Source of the DNA: JAPSGM01 sp963777045
GTDB lineage: Bacteria; Chloroflexota; Limnocylindria; QHBO01
Assembly (NCBI GenBank): GCA_963777045.1
Contig: CAVZPD010000015.1
Span: forward strand, 186,001 to 250,000
Length of the DNA stretch: 64,000 nucleotides
Direction: 5' to 3'
Below the pieces are notes generated by a model. That model was not told the DNA's origin, searched no databases, and saw only the letters and a list, made by a program, of their open reading frames with translations. Every line of letters starts with the position of its first letter. Within the stretch, counting starts at the first letter, position 1. A program made the position numbers and the translations under genes. Shown piece by piece: positions 48,490-57,745 of this stretch.

Positions 48490-50664
48490 TCAGGCGAGGA
48501 CGCGGCTTGGCGTACGTGCAGTGGGCAGGTACATCTCCGTTACGTACTCGCCGACCATCCGCGCCGTGCTGAACGCCCAGAGCGAAGATGCGATGGCCGA
48601 ACGCATGGTCGCCACCCAATCAGTCGGAACGCCGTCGGGCCCGAGCGTAAAGAATCGCGGCACGATCTCCGTCTCGAGCAGTTGGTAGAGGGCTTCCGCA
48701 TCCTGCGCGTCCTGCTCGGCCTCGTCACCGATCGGCTCGCGTCCACCGATCGCCCAGCCGTTCTCGCCGTTGTAGCCCTCGTCCCACCAGCCGTCCAGGA
48801 TGGAGACCGATGGGATCCCGTTGAGCGCCCCCTTCATCCCGGACGTGCCCGATGCCTCCAGCGGTCGCCGCGGATTGTTGAGCCAGATATCGACCCCGCC
48901 CACCAGGAAGCGTGCGATCCGCATGTCGTAGTCCTCCAGCACGAAGACGCGGCCGCGCAGCTGCTCGGACCGCGACAGCTCGAAGATGCGCTGGATGACC
49001 GACTGCCCCGGACGGTCGGCGGGATGCGCCTTGCCGGCGATCACGATCTGGACCGGGTGCTCGTCGTCGGAGAGCATCCGCGCCAGCCGTGCCTCATCGC
49101 GGAAGAGGAGGTCGGCACGCTTGTAGGTGGCGAAGCGACGGGCGAAGCCGATGGTCAGGGCGATCGGGTTGAACGCCTTGTCCACGCGCCGCAGGGCATC
49201 GGGTGACTCCCCGTGGCGCGCGAACTGACGTGCCAGCCGCTGTTCAGCGAAGTTGCTGAGCTCCCGCTTCTGCTGCAGGTGAGCAGCCCAGAGCTCCTCG
49301 TCGTTCAGCCCGGCCAGCCCATCAAGCGCCTCGGCGCTGGAGAGGTCGCTCCCCAGGGATTGACCGATCGCGCGCTCGTAGAGGCGGCGGATGGGCCGGC
49401 CAAGCCAGGTCGAGACGTGGACGCCGTTCGTGATGGCACGAATCGGATGGCCGGCGACCGGCTCCCAGGTCCCGGTGGCGGTCATCGCGTGCAGCTTGCT
49501 CACGGCGTTCGCGTCGGCTGCGTGGCGGAGGACGAATGCGGTCATGTCGAACCCGGCATTCGGGTCGTCGGTGCGCCCGCGCCCGAGCTCCATCAGCTCG
49601 CCGGCGGGCATGCCCATCTCGTCGAGGATGGGGGCCAGGTCCTTGCTCGCCAGCCCGCGGTCGAAGACCTCGTTCCCGGCTGCCACGGGTGTGTGGATGG
49701 TGAAGACTGAGCTGCTGCCCACGCGGCGCAGCGCCTCCCCAGGGGCCATCCCGGCCTCGGCACGCAGACGCTCCCGGGCGCGCTCGAGCAGCAGGAAGGC
49801 GGAGTGCCCCTCGTTGAGGTGCCAGACGGCTGGATCGATATCGAGCCCGCGCAGCGCTCGCACACCGCCGATGCCGAGGACCATCTCCTGGCAGAGGCGC
49901 ATGTCCCGCCCGCGGACGTAGAGGATGTGGGTGATCGGTCGGTCCGCGCGGTCATTGGCGGGGATGTCGGTGTCGAGCAGCAGCAGCGGCACCCTGCCCA
50001 CCTGCGCCACCCAGACCGCCGCGTGCACCTTTCGGTCGGGGAAGTCGACGGTGACCTGCAGCGCTTCGCCCAGCGAACCGCGGGCTCGCCGCAACGGGAG
50101 CTGACCCGGGTCGAGGTCGGGCTGCGCGTGCTCCTGATGGCCATCGGCGTCGATCTGCTGCCGGAAGTAGCCGCGTCGGTACAGGAGGCCGACCCCCACG
50201 AACGGCAGCGCGGCGTCGGACGCGGACTTGAGGTGGTCGCCCGCCAGGACGCCCAGGCCGCCGGAGTAGATCTGCATCGATTCGTGCAGTCCGTACTCCG
50301 CGCAGAAGTAGGCGACGGGGCCGGGCAGCAGGGCCGATGGATCGGCCTTGGCCGCCTGGCGGTACCACGAATCGGCGCCGTTCTCCATGTACCGGGTGAA
50401 CTCATCGATCAGCCGACTGGCGTCGACCATGAAGTCCTCGTCGGATTCGAGCTCGGCCCAGCGCGTGGCGCTCGCCGCATTGAGGACGGCGATCGGGTTG
50501 CGGTAGCGCGACCATGCCAGGCCGTCGATCCGGGAGAAGAGCGAGCCGGCGCGCGGGGTCCAGCTCCACCAGAGGTTGTACGCCAGCTCGCCGAGGCCCT
50601 CGAGGCTGCGGGGGAGCTGGAAGTCGTGCCCGGGCAGGACCGGGACGCGAAGAGAGGTGACCAT
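48490..50664 (-). CDS. glgP: Alpha-glucan (glycogen) phosphorylase
   Basis: A 724-residue phosphorylase of the shorter TIGR02094 group, which releases glucose-1-phosphate from alpha-1,4-glucan with PLP. Hallmarks are the N-terminal NLWWSWTPRAGSLF, the AEYGLHESMQIYSGGLGVLAGDHLKSAS segment, the substrate loop HLNEGHSAF, ITNGVHVSTW and the PLP-lysine motif EASGTSGMKGALNG. It pairs functionally with the GT4 glycogen synthase at 26568. ATG 50664 has TAGCAT nine bases upstream and no Shine-Dalgarno site. Confidence 0.94.
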   Translation of the reverse strand: MVTSLRVPVLPGHDFQLPRSLEGLGELAYNLWWSWTPRAGSLFSRIDGLAWSRYRNPIAVLNAASATRWAELESDEDFMVDASRLIDEFTRYMENGADSWYRQAAKADPSALLPGPVAYFCAEYGLHESMQIYSGGLGVLAGDHLKSASDAALPFVGVGLLYRRGYFRQQIDADGHQEHAQPDLDPGQLPLRRARGSLGEALQVTVDFPDRKVHAAVWVAQVGRVPLLLLDTDIPANDRADRPITHILYVRGRDMRLCQEMVLGIGGVRALRGLDIDPAVWHLNEGHSAFLLLERARERLRAEAGMAPGEALRRVGSSSVFTIHTPVAAGNEVFDRGLASKDLAPILDEMGMPAGELMELGRGRTDDPNAGFDMTAFVLRHAADANAVSKLHAMTATGTWEPVAGHPIRAITNGVHVSTWLGRPIRRLYERAIGQSLGSDLSSAEALDGLAGLNDEELWAAHLQQKRELSNFAEQRLARQFARHGESPDALRRVDKAFNPIALTIGFARRFATYKRADLLFRDEARLARMLSDDEHPVQIVIAGKAHPADRPGQSVIQRIFELSRSEQLRGRVFVLEDYDMRIARFLVGGVDIWLNNPRRPLEASGTSGMKGALNGIPSVSILDGWWDEGYNGENGWAIGGREPIGDEAEQDAQDAEALYQLLETEIVPRFFTLGPDGVPTDWVATMRSAIASSLWAFSTARMVGEYVTEMYLPTARTPSRVLA

Positions 50665-50673
50665 TGATCGCGG

Positions 50674-50679
50674 ATGCTA
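50674..50679 (-). promoter_or_regulatory. -10 box TAGCAT for leaderless glgP mRNA
   Basis: Minus-strand TAGCAT ends nine bases before ATG 50664. Confidence 0.5.
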
Positions 50680-50717
50680 CCTCAGGAAGGTTGCAGAACG
50701 AGGGCGTGGCACGCGAC

Positions 50718-50723
50718 TACCAT
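50718..50723 (+). promoter_or_regulatory. -10 box TACCAT for leaderless aminotransferase mRNA
   Basis: TACCAT ends six bases before ATG 50730; no Shine-Dalgarno sequence is present. Confidence 0.6.
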
Positions 50724-50729
50724 GCTGGC

Positions 50730-52007
50730 ATGACCAGCCAAACTGCCGCTCGGGGGCTCGACGTCGCTGCCGTCCGGGATCATTTTCCCTCGCTCTCGCG
50801 TACCGTCGCCGGGCAGCAGGTCGCCTACCTCGACGGCCCGGGCGGGACGCAGGTGCCGACGGCGTGCATCGACGCCATCGACGCCTACCTGCGCACGTCG
50901 AATGCGAACCTGGGCGGCCCATTCGCGGCATCAGCGGAGAGCGCGGCGCTGGTGGACGAGGCGCACGCCGCCACGGCGGACTTCCTCGGTGGCGTCGAGC
51001 CGCAAGAGGTGGTCTTCGGCCCGAACATGACCACGCTCACCTTCGCCATCAGCCGTGCGATCGGCCGCGACCTGCAGCCCGGCGATGAGCTGGTGGTGAG
51101 CCGGCTCGACCACGACGCCAACGTGGCACCGTGGCTCGCCCTGGCGGCGGAGCGAGACCTCCAGGTGCGCTGGCTGGAGGTCGATCCCGCCGACTGCACG
51201 CTCGACCTCGACGACCTCGGCTCGGTGATCACCGAGCGGACCCGCGTGGTGGCGGTCGGCCTCGCCTCGAACGCCGTCGGCACCATCAACGACGTGCGCC
51301 GCATCGGTCGCGCCGCACACGCGCAGGACGCGCTCCTCTTCGTGGACGCGGTCCACGCGGCTCCCCACCTGTCGGTCGCCCCGCGCGAGCTGGGCGCCGA
51401 TCTCCTGGTCTGCTCGCCGTACAAGTTCTTCGGACCGCACCTGGGCGTGCTGTACGGACGGCGCGACCTGCTGGAGCGGCTGATCGCGTACCGCGTGCGC
51501 CCCGCCGGCGAAGGGCTGCCGGGGAAGTGGGAGACGGGGACGCAGCCGCACGAGCTCCTTGCCGGGCTGCTGGGGACGTACGAGTACCTCGCCAGCCTGG
51601 GGCGCGCCTACGGTGGTGCCGCACCAGGTGACGGGCGCGCCGCGGCTCTGCGCGCAGGGCTGGCGGCGATCGGGACGTACGAACGCCAGCTCATCGGTCC
51701 ATTGCTGGAAGGACTGGCGGCGCTGTCAGGGTGCACGGTCTACGGCATCACCGAGCCCGATCGGTTCGACGAGCGGGTGCCAACCGTCTCGTTCCGGCTC
51801 GATGGCGTCCCGCCACGGCGCATCGCGGAGCACCTGGCTGCGCACGGCATCAGCGTCTGGGACGGCGACTACTACGCCTTCGAGCTCGTGGGAGCCCTCG
51901 GACTGCGCGACGGGGGCGGCATGGTTCGGGTGGGATTGGTCCACTACAACAGCGCCGAGGAGATCGAGCGGCTGCTGGTCGCGCTGGGGGAGCTCGTTCG
52001 GGCGTGA
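50730..52007 (+). CDS. Class V aminotransferase, cysteine desulfurase-like (TIGR01976 type)
   Basis: A 425-residue fold-type I PLP enzyme. The PLP lysine is Lys232 in CSPYKFFGPH; upstream are the NNAN-like substrate loop (RTSNANLGGPF), SRLDHDANVAPW and the cofactor Asp in LLFVDAVHAAPH. The short insert and lack of an evident mobile catalytic cysteine loop place it with cysteine-desulfurase-like proteins of unproven substrate rather than SufS/IscS. No Fe-S assembly genes adjoin. ATG 50730 is the leaderless start; an upstream in-frame ATG at 50664 is unlikely. Confidence 0.87.
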   Translation: MTSQTAARGLDVAAVRDHFPSLSRTVAGQQVAYLDGPGGTQVPTACIDAIDAYLRTSNANLGGPFAASAESAALVDEAHAATADFLGGVEPQEVVFGPNMTTLTFAISRAIGRDLQPGDELVVSRLDHDANVAPWLALAAERDLQVRWLEVDPADCTLDLDDLGSVITERTRVVAVGLASNAVGTINDVRRIGRAAHAQDALLFVDAVHAAPHLSVAPRELGADLLVCSPYKFFGPHLGVLYGRRDLLERLIAYRVRPAGEGLPGKWETGTQPHELLAGLLGTYEYLASLGRAYGGAAPGDGRAAALRAGLAAIGTYERQLIGPLLEGLAALSGCTVYGITEPDRFDERVPTVSFRLDGVPPRRIAEHLAAHGISVWDGDYYAFELVGALGLRDGGGMVRVGLVHYNSAEEIERLLVALGELVRA

Positions 52008-52066
52008 GCGTGGCCGGCTGGCAACGTTCTCTGGGCCAGCGTCTTACCCTTTTCGACAGCAGGGGG

Positions 52067-52072
52067 TACGCT
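52067..52072 (+). promoter_or_regulatory. -10 box TACGCT for the acidic repeat protein
   Basis: TACGCT ends ten bases before ATG 52083; no Shine-Dalgarno sequence is present. Confidence 0.5.
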
Positions 52073-52082
52073 AACAGACCGC

Positions 52083-54266
52083 ATGAACGGATACTCGGTC
52101 GACGAGGCGGCTGAGGTCCTCGGCATCCCGCAGGGGCGCGTCTGGGAGCTGATTGCCCGAGGCGTGCTATCCGGTGCGGCCGAGGGCGATGGCAGCATGC
52201 GCGTCTACCTGAAGAACAACGAACCCGCGGGCATTTCAGAGTCAAGCGCCGATGGCGAGGCGGGCAATGGAAGCTCCCGCTCCGGCAACGGGACGCCACA
52301 CAGCGAGCTGAGTCCGTTCCGCGAGCTGCTCACCGAGTTCCGCAACCTGACCGAGCGCTACGGCCAGGCGCTCCTGGCGCTGGGTGAGGCGCGCGGCGAG
52401 GTCGCCTCGCTCCGTAGCCGGGTCGATCTGCTCGAGGCTCGCATGGACATGCGACTGCCGGTCCGTCCCAGCTCCACCATCGCCTGGGAGATGCCCGACA
52501 TGCTGCCGGCGCCCCCGGCGCCAGCGGCTGATGAGGCTGGTGGCGAAGGGACGGCAGCCGAAGGGCCTGGGCCGAACCTTCCGGAGCCGACCGAGTCGAC
52601 CCTCACGGAGGAAGCATCCGAGGCTGCTCCGGTCGCGACACCAGGTGAAGAACCGGCGGCGGCCGACACCGAGGCCGTTGAACCGACCGAGGCCGAGCAG
52701 GAACACGAGCTCCAGCCCACGACAGAGCCGCGCCCGAGGCGCTGGAGCAGCCACCTGGCCGTCGCGAACCTCGCGGAGGCGCTGGCTCGCGCCGACGATC
52801 CTGCCCTCTCCGCGCTTCCGGGAGCGCGGGAGGCCGTGGACGCCCTGGCTGCGCTGCAGCAGCAGGTGGAGGAGAGCAGCGATGAGCCCGCCGCCTGGTC
52901 CGCCCAGGAAGCGGCCCCGGCGGTCGACGCCGACCTGCCCTCCGAGGTTGATGACGGCCTCGCGGCGGCGGCCGCTCCGGCGATCGAGATCTTCGACGAG
53001 CCGGAGCTTCCCGCCGACGTGCAGGAGCCCGAATCGAGCGAGCCGGAGGCAGGCCCGGGCGACGAGCCGGAGCTTCCCGCCGACGTGCAGGAGCCCGAAT
53101 CGAGCGAGCCGGAGGCAGCCCCGGGCGAGCCGGAGGCAGCCCCGGGCGACGAATCGTTGCTTCTCCAGCCCGAACCGGCCCAGGTCGACGAGCCGCCGTC
53201 TCCGTACAGCACCGACGTGATCGAGCCTGACTGGTTCGCCGATGGCGACTTTTCCTGGCTCGATGCTGCGGGAGAGGAGCAGGCGCCCGAGCCTGAGATG
53301 CCCGAGCCTGAGGTCCCCGAGCCTGAGGCGCCCGCGGCCGCTGACGCCGAAGCCGGTGACCGCCGTGACGACCCGACGGACGAAGCTGATGACCGCCGTG
53401 ACGACCCGACGGACGAAGCCGATGACCGCCGTGACGACGCGACGGACGAAGCCGATGACCGCCGTGACGACGCGACGGACGAAGCCGATGACCATGCCGA
53501 AAGGGGAGGCGACATGGCATCGCCGACCGCCACGCCGGCAGAAGCGGTCGCCGAGGAGATCCAGGAGGCATTCGACGAGCCCGATGCGCAGGACGAGCCG
53601 CCCGATGCATCGGCGCAACGCGATGAGGATCTGCCCCGCACGGAGGCCATCCACATCGAGGTGGATTCGACGCCGATCGGACGCAACCAACGAATGGGCG
53701 AGGCGCAGGGGATCCGCTCCGACGAGGGGGCGGCCGGCTTCGGCCTGTTCCGTGGCCAGCCTGACGCGCCGGTCGCGGAACGTGCAGCCGGCAGGGGGTC
53801 GACGGCGGTCCGGGATGAGGAAGCCCTGCTCTGGTTTGGCGACGAGTTCGAGGCGAGCGACCTCGAGGTGGCCGCGCCGGGATGGCGCGACGAGGAGCGA
53901 CACCCAGCCCGGTCATCCGCGCCCGTGGCGCCGATCCAGCTCTCCGATTCGGAGATCGAGCAGCTGGCCAGCACCGAGGGCTGGGACCCCGGCGAGGTCG
54001 ACGCCCTGCGCGGGCTGCTCGGGCGCCAGGACGGTCCGGGGGAGCGCCCGCCAGAACAGGCGCAGCCTGCAGGCGCAACCTCCGACGCGGCGTCAGCCCC
54101 CGAGCCCGCGCCCGATGACCGTCCGGTACCTCTTCAGCTGCCGATCCGCCGCCCCCTGCCAGTCAGCGCTCCGGACCAGGTCGAGCAGGAGCCCGAATGG
54201 CTCCATGCGCGGCGCGGCCCGGCCGCGACCGCCTACCGTCGCCTCCGCCGTCTCTTCCAGGGCTGA
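52083..54266 (+). CDS. Helix-turn-helix protein with long acidic, repeat-rich disordered region
   Basis: A 727-residue protein of unknown function. Residues 1-45 are an excisionase/MerR-like helix-turn-helix (YSVDEAAEVLGIPQGRVWELIARG). Residues 75-122 are a short coiled coil (LTEFRNLTERYGQALLALGE). Residues 130-600 are Glu/Asp/Pro/Ala-rich and probably disordered, with two 22-residue repeats (305-348) and four 11-residue DRRDDPTDEAD-type repeats (426-469). A more ordered tail has LSDSEIEQLASTEGWDPGEVDALRG and ends in a basic YRRLRRLFQG. A DNA-reading head on a long acidic tail suggests a nucleoid, scaffold or polar organiser role; this is inference. Its 3' end is followed six bases later by a small membrane protein. 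Confidence 0.75.
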   Translation: MNGYSVDEAAEVLGIPQGRVWELIARGVLSGAAEGDGSMRVYLKNNEPAGISESSADGEAGNGSSRSGNGTPHSELSPFRELLTEFRNLTERYGQALLALGEARGEVASLRSRVDLLEARMDMRLPVRPSSTIAWEMPDMLPAPPAPAADEAGGEGTAAEGPGPNLPEPTESTLTEEASEAAPVATPGEEPAAADTEAVEPTEAEQEHELQPTTEPRPRRWSSHLAVANLAEALARADDPALSALPGAREAVDALAALQQQVEESSDEPAAWSAQEAAPAVDADLPSEVDDGLAAAAAPAIEIFDEPELPADVQEPESSEPEAGPGDEPELPADVQEPESSEPEAAPGEPEAAPGDESLLLQPEPAQVDEPPSPYSTDVIEPDWFADGDFSWLDAAGEEQAPEPEMPEPEVPEPEAPAAADAEAGDRRDDPTDEADDRRDDPTDEADDRRDDATDEADDRRDDATDEADDHAERGGDMASPTATPAEAVAEEIQEAFDEPDAQDEPPDASAQRDEDLPRTEAIHIEVDSTPIGRNQRMGEAQGIRSDEGAAGFGLFRGQPDAPVAERAAGRGSTAVRDEEALLWFGDEFEASDLEVAAPGWRDEERHPARSSAPVAPIQLSDSEIEQLASTEGWDPGEVDALRGLLGRQDGPGERPPEQAQPAGATSDAASAPEPAPDDRPVPLQLPIRRPLPVSAPDQVEQEPEWLHARRGPAATAYRRLRRLFQG
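52995..53147 (+). repeat. 66-bp in-frame tandem repeat (2.3 copies)
   Basis: Units at 52995-53060 and 53061-53126 are nearly identical, followed by a 21-base partial unit at 53127-53147. They encode EPELPADVQEPESSEPEA-type blocks. Confidence 0.85.
53358..53489 (+). repeat. 33-bp in-frame tandem repeat, four copies
   Basis: Units begin at 53358, 53391, 53424 and 53457 and encode DRRDDPTDEAD or DRRDDATDEAD. Copies differ by one or two bases, so the array is young and may vary in number between strains. Confidence 0.9.
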
Positions 54267-54272
54267 CGCCCC

Positions 54273-54626
54273 GTGGTCGCGGTCCACGAAACGGGCGCGC
54301 TGGGCGCGCTGATCGCCTCGATCCTGCTGGTTGCGTTTGCCGCGATCGCCGCCTGGCGGGACGTCGCGCACGCCTGGGTGCGTCGCGTGGCCGTGGCCGT
54401 CGCAGCACTCTTCGGCGCTGTCGCGCTCGTCGGCCTCGTGCTGCTGGCATCCGGCGAGGCGCCGGCCGAAGGGCTCCACCTGCTCTACGCCGTCGCGGTC
54501 ATCGGGGCCGTACCGCTTGGCTTGGCCTTCGCCAGCGAGGCGCCACCGCAGGCCCGCTCGAGCGTGCTCGCCGTGGTCGGCCTTGCAACGCTCCTGCTCG
54601 CCTGGCGGCTCTTCTCCACCGGCTGA
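54273..54626 (+). CDS. Small multi-helix membrane protein, unknown function
   Basis: A 117-residue hydrophobic protein with four predicted helices (about residues 8-28, 37-60, 67-86 and 95-113) and almost no loops. GTG 54273 begins six bases after the acidic protein stops, so it is co-transcribed with it. No motif is recognisable. It might be a membrane partner for the acidic protein or belong with the cytochrome genes that follow. Confidence 0.6.
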   Translation: MVAVHETGALGALIASILLVAFAAIAAWRDVAHAWVRRVAVAVAALFGAVALVGLVLLASGEAPAEGLHLLYAVAVIGAVPLGLAFASEAPPQARSSVLAVVGLATLLLAWRLFSTG

Positions 54627-54658
54627 TCATCGCGATTCGCCCTGGCGCGCAGGGTCGG

Positions 54659-54664
54659 TATCAT
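54659..54664 (+). promoter_or_regulatory. -10 box TATCAT for the qcrCAB operon
   Basis: TATCAT ends nine bases before ATG 54674. Confidence 0.5.
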
Positions 54665-54673
54665 GAGCCTTCG

Positions 54674-55480
54674 ATGCGCACCACTCGGTCGCTCGCGGCG
54701 ACGCTCCTCGCTCTGACAGCGCTGACGGCCCTGGCGGCGGGAATCGCCCGGGGAGGTGCCGAGGTCCGAGCGCCTCTGGCGCAGCTTCCTCCGGCAGCCC
54801 AGCCCATCTCCGAGGCTGCCGCTCGCGACCTCTACCTGCAGGCCTGCGCTTCCTGCCACGGTGCCGATGGCGGCGGCAGCGCCCGCGGACCGACACTGAT
54901 CGGGGTGGGTGCCGCCAGCGTCGACTTCATGCTCACCACGGGGCGCATGCCCTTCGCCGGGCAGCCCCGTGAGCAGGCCAAGCGGAAGCCGGTCGCCTTC
55001 AGTGACGAGCAGATCGCCGGTCTGGTGGACTACGTCGTCGGGCTCTCGGGTGAAGCGCCTGGCGGACCGCCGATTCCATCGGTCCGGACCAGGCAGGATC
55101 TCCTCGCCCGTGGGCACGAGGTCTTCATCGGCAACTGTGCAGCGTGCCACGGGGCGACCGGCCAGGGGGGCGCGGTGGGTGGTGGCGCGCTCGCGCCGCC
55201 CCTCGCGCGGGCCACCTCGGTCCAGGTCGTGGAAGCGATGCTGGTCGGCCCCGGGCAGATGCCCGTCTTCGACCTGCCGCAGCGGGACCTGGACGCCGTC
55301 GCGACCTACGTCGACTACCTGCAGACCGCGCCAGATCCAGGCGGCTTCTCGATCGGCGGCATCGGTCCGGTGCCGGAGGGGTTCGTGGGGTGGGTACTCG
55401 GTGCAGGCCTCCTGCTCGTGACGATCTACCTCATCGGTCGCGACTGGCACCACTCCAGGATCGGGGAGGATGATCATTGA
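54674..55480 (+). CDS. qcrC: Dihaem cytochrome c subunit of the bc complex
   Basis: A 268-residue protein with an N-terminal signal/anchor (residues 5-25), two cytochrome c domains with haem sites CASCH (58-62) and CAACH (155-159), methionine-ligand regions (TTGRMPF; GPGQMPVF), and a C-terminal transmembrane helix (about 240-260). This matches QcrC, which in actinobacteria replaces soluble cytochrome c and passes electrons directly to the aa3 oxidase. Its stop overlaps the TTG start of the Rieske gene. Confidence 0.92.
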   Translation: MRTTRSLAATLLALTALTALAAGIARGGAEVRAPLAQLPPAAQPISEAAARDLYLQACASCHGADGGGSARGPTLIGVGAASVDFMLTTGRMPFAGQPREQAKRKPVAFSDEQIAGLVDYVVGLSGEAPGGPPIPSVRTRQDLLARGHEVFIGNCAACHGATGQGGAVGGGALAPPLARATSVQVVEAMLVGPGQMPVFDLPQRDLDAVATYVDYLQTAPDPGGFSIGGIGPVPEGFVGWVLGAGLLLVTIYLIGRDWHHSRIGEDDH

Positions 55481-56337
55481 GGCTGCATCGCGGCATCGCC
55501 CTCGCCTTCGTCGCATCTGCCGCCGCATCCCTGGGCCTCGTGGTGGTGTACGTGACAGGCATGGGTGGCGCACAGCTGGAGGGCATCCTGCTCGCAGTGG
55601 CCCTCGGTGGCGTGGGGGTGGGGATCGTGGCGTGGGCGATCGGGCTGCTGCACGGTCCGCTCGAGAGCGAGCAGCGCCACGAGCTCGCATCTCCACCGGC
55701 TGAACGCCAGGCGGTCGGTGCGGCGCTCGACATGGAGGAGATCAGCAGGCGCCGATTCCTGGTGCGGCTGCTGGCCGGTACCGGTGCGTTGCTCGCGGCG
55801 GCGCTCGCGCTGCCCGCCTTCTCCCTGGGTCCGCAGCCGGGACGCGCCCTCTTCGAGACCGGCTGGCGGCGAGGCGTGCGGCTGGTAGACGGCGACGGCA
55901 ATCCTCTCCGGCTCGATGACCTGGCGGTCCAGGGTGTTCGCACCGTCTTCCCCGAGAATGAGGTGGGACGTGCCGATAGCCAGACGATGCTGATCCGGCT
56001 GCGGCCCTCTGACCTGCAGCTGCCCGCGGGCCGGGACGGCTGGGCGCCGGAGGGCCACGTCGCCTACTCGAAGGTCTGCACGCACGCCGGCTGTCCGGTC
56101 GGCCTCTACCGCGCCCAGGACCAGGTCCTCATCTGCCCCTGCCACCAATCAACCTTCGACGTGACCCGCGGCGCGGTCCCCATCTTCGGTCCCGCCGCCC
56201 GCCCGTTGCCGCAGCTGCCCCTCGACGTCGATGCCGACGGCTACCTGGTCGCCACCGGGGACTACGAGTCGCCGGCCGGCCCCTCGTTCTGGAACCTGAC
56301 CCACGGCGAAGACAGCGATGGAGCGGGGGAGGGCTAG
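55477..56337 (+). CDS. qcrA: Rieske iron-sulfur subunit of the bc complex
   Basis: A 286-residue protein. Two helices near the N-terminus (about 5-28 and 36-59) and a third after a twin-arginine-like RRRFLVRLLAG (about 97-115) anchor it; this three-helix form is seen in actinobacterial QcrA. The [2Fe-2S] ligands are Cys201/His203 (CTHAGC) and Cys220/His223 (CPCH), with the disulfide pair Cys206/Cys222. The start is a TTG overlapping the qcrC stop. The qcrB ATG follows directly after its stop. Confidence 0.93.
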   Translation: MRLHRGIALAFVASAAASLGLVVVYVTGMGGAQLEGILLAVALGGVGVGIVAWAIGLLHGPLESEQRHELASPPAERQAVGAALDMEEISRRRFLVRLLAGTGALLAAALALPAFSLGPQPGRALFETGWRRGVRLVDGDGNPLRLDDLAVQGVRTVFPENEVGRADSQTMLIRLRPSDLQLPAGRDGWAPEGHVAYSKVCTHAGCPVGLYRAQDQVLICPCHQSTFDVTRGAVPIFGPAARPLPQLPLDVDADGYLVATGDYESPAGPSFWNLTHGEDSDGAGEG

Positions 56338-57693
56338 ATGCTGACCTGGGTCGACGAGCGGTTGGGCATGGCGTCGTGGGCGAGGACCGGGCTGCGCAAG
56401 ATCTTCCCGGACCACTGGTCGTTCCTGCTCGGCGAAGTCGCCCTCTTCTGCCTGGTGGTGCTGGTGCTGACCGGCGTCTTCCTGACGCTCTTCTACGTGC
56501 CCGACGCTCAGCTGGTCACCTACCAGGGCAGCTACCGGCCGCTGGTGGGGCAGGAGGTGTCGCGCGCCTATGCATCGGTCCTGGACCTCTCCTTCGACGT
56601 CAAGGCGGGCCTGGTGATGCGCCAGATCCACCACTGGGCCGCGCTGGTCTTCGTGGCTGCCATCACCATGCACATCCTGCGCATCTTCTTCACCGGTGCC
56701 TTCCGCAAGCCGCGCGAGATCAACTGGCTGGTCGGCATCGGCCTGCTGGTGATGGCGCTGGCGATGGGCATCACCGGCTACTCGCTGCCGGACGACCTGC
56801 TCTCGGGGACCGGGCTGCGGGTCATCTACAGCGTGGTGCTCGGCATCCCGTTCATTGGTCCATACCTGGCCTTCCTCGTCTTCGGAGGCGAGTTTCCGAC
56901 CGCGACGATCATCAGCCGCCTCTTCGTCTTCCACGTGATGCTGCTGCCCGCCCTGCTCATCGGCGGGGTGCTGACCCACCTCGCCATCCTGTGGCGCCAG
57001 AAGCACTCCAACTTCGACGTGCCGGGAGCCACGGAGCACAGCGTGGTCGGGCGTCCCTTCTGGCCGTCACAGGTCTTCAAGTCGACCGGCCTCATGTTCC
57101 TGACCGCCGCGATCCTGGCCCTCATGGGCGGACTGGTGCAGGTCAACCCGGTCTGGAGCTACGGTCCGTACGACGCGACCACGGTCAGCGCGCCCGCGCA
57201 GCCCGACTGGTACGTCGGCTGGCTGGACGGCGCGCTGCGCCTCTTTCCGCCGATCGAGTTCACCGTGCTCGGCGTCACCGTCCCCACCGTCTTCATTCCG
57301 GGGGTCGTCATCCCGGGCATCGCCTTCGGCGTGATGACGCTGTGGCCATTCATCGAGCCGCGCATCACCGGCGATCACGAGGAGCATCAGATCCTCGACC
57401 GCCCGTACGACAACCCGCTGCGCGCGGCGGTCGGCGTGGCCGGGCTGCTCGTCTTCGTGGTCCTGACCGTCGCCGGCGGCAACGACGTGATCGCGCTGGT
57501 CTTCGACGTCCCGCTGGAGGCCATGACCAACGTCCTGCGCGTCGGCTTCTTCGTGGTGCCCTTGATCGGCTTCGCGATCACCTACCGCGTCTGCCGGGAG
57601 CTGCAGGCGCGAACCGAGGCGCCCGATCCGCGCAGGCCCGTCGTCCTGGTGCGAACGCCGGGAGGCGGGTACGAGGAGACCACCGACGACTGA
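56338..57693 (+). CDS. qcrB: Cytochrome b subunit of the bc complex
   Basis: A 451-residue membrane protein carrying the two b haems and quinol site. Helix B/D histidines are visible in RQIHHWAALVFVAAITMHILR and in FVFHVMLLPALLIGGVLTHL; the Qo-site PEWY-like motif appears here as QPDWYVGW. The C-terminal helices are fused in one chain as in actinobacterial QcrB. It has no gap from qcrA. With qcrC it should feed the aa3 oxidase encoded at 61169-63997. Confidence 0.93.
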   Translation: MLTWVDERLGMASWARTGLRKIFPDHWSFLLGEVALFCLVVLVLTGVFLTLFYVPDAQLVTYQGSYRPLVGQEVSRAYASVLDLSFDVKAGLVMRQIHHWAALVFVAAITMHILRIFFTGAFRKPREINWLVGIGLLVMALAMGITGYSLPDDLLSGTGLRVIYSVVLGIPFIGPYLAFLVFGGEFPTATIISRLFVFHVMLLPALLIGGVLTHLAILWRQKHSNFDVPGATEHSVVGRPFWPSQVFKSTGLMFLTAAILALMGGLVQVNPVWSYGPYDATTVSAPAQPDWYVGWLDGALRLFPPIEFTVLGVTVPTVFIPGVVIPGIAFGVMTLWPFIEPRITGDHEEHQILDRPYDNPLRAAVGVAGLLVFVVLTVAGGNDVIALVFDVPLEAMTNVLRVGFFVVPLIGFAITYRVCRELQARTEAPDPRRPVVLVRTPGGGYEETTDD

Positions 57694-57745
57694 CGGCGAG
57701 ATCGGGTCGCACCTGCCATCGCTCGGGCCGCGCGGCGAGGGCTGG

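Noticed and set aside
53358..53489. CRISPR-like array of 33-bp units
   Set aside because: Units are contiguous with no spacers and stay in the reading frame of the acidic protein.
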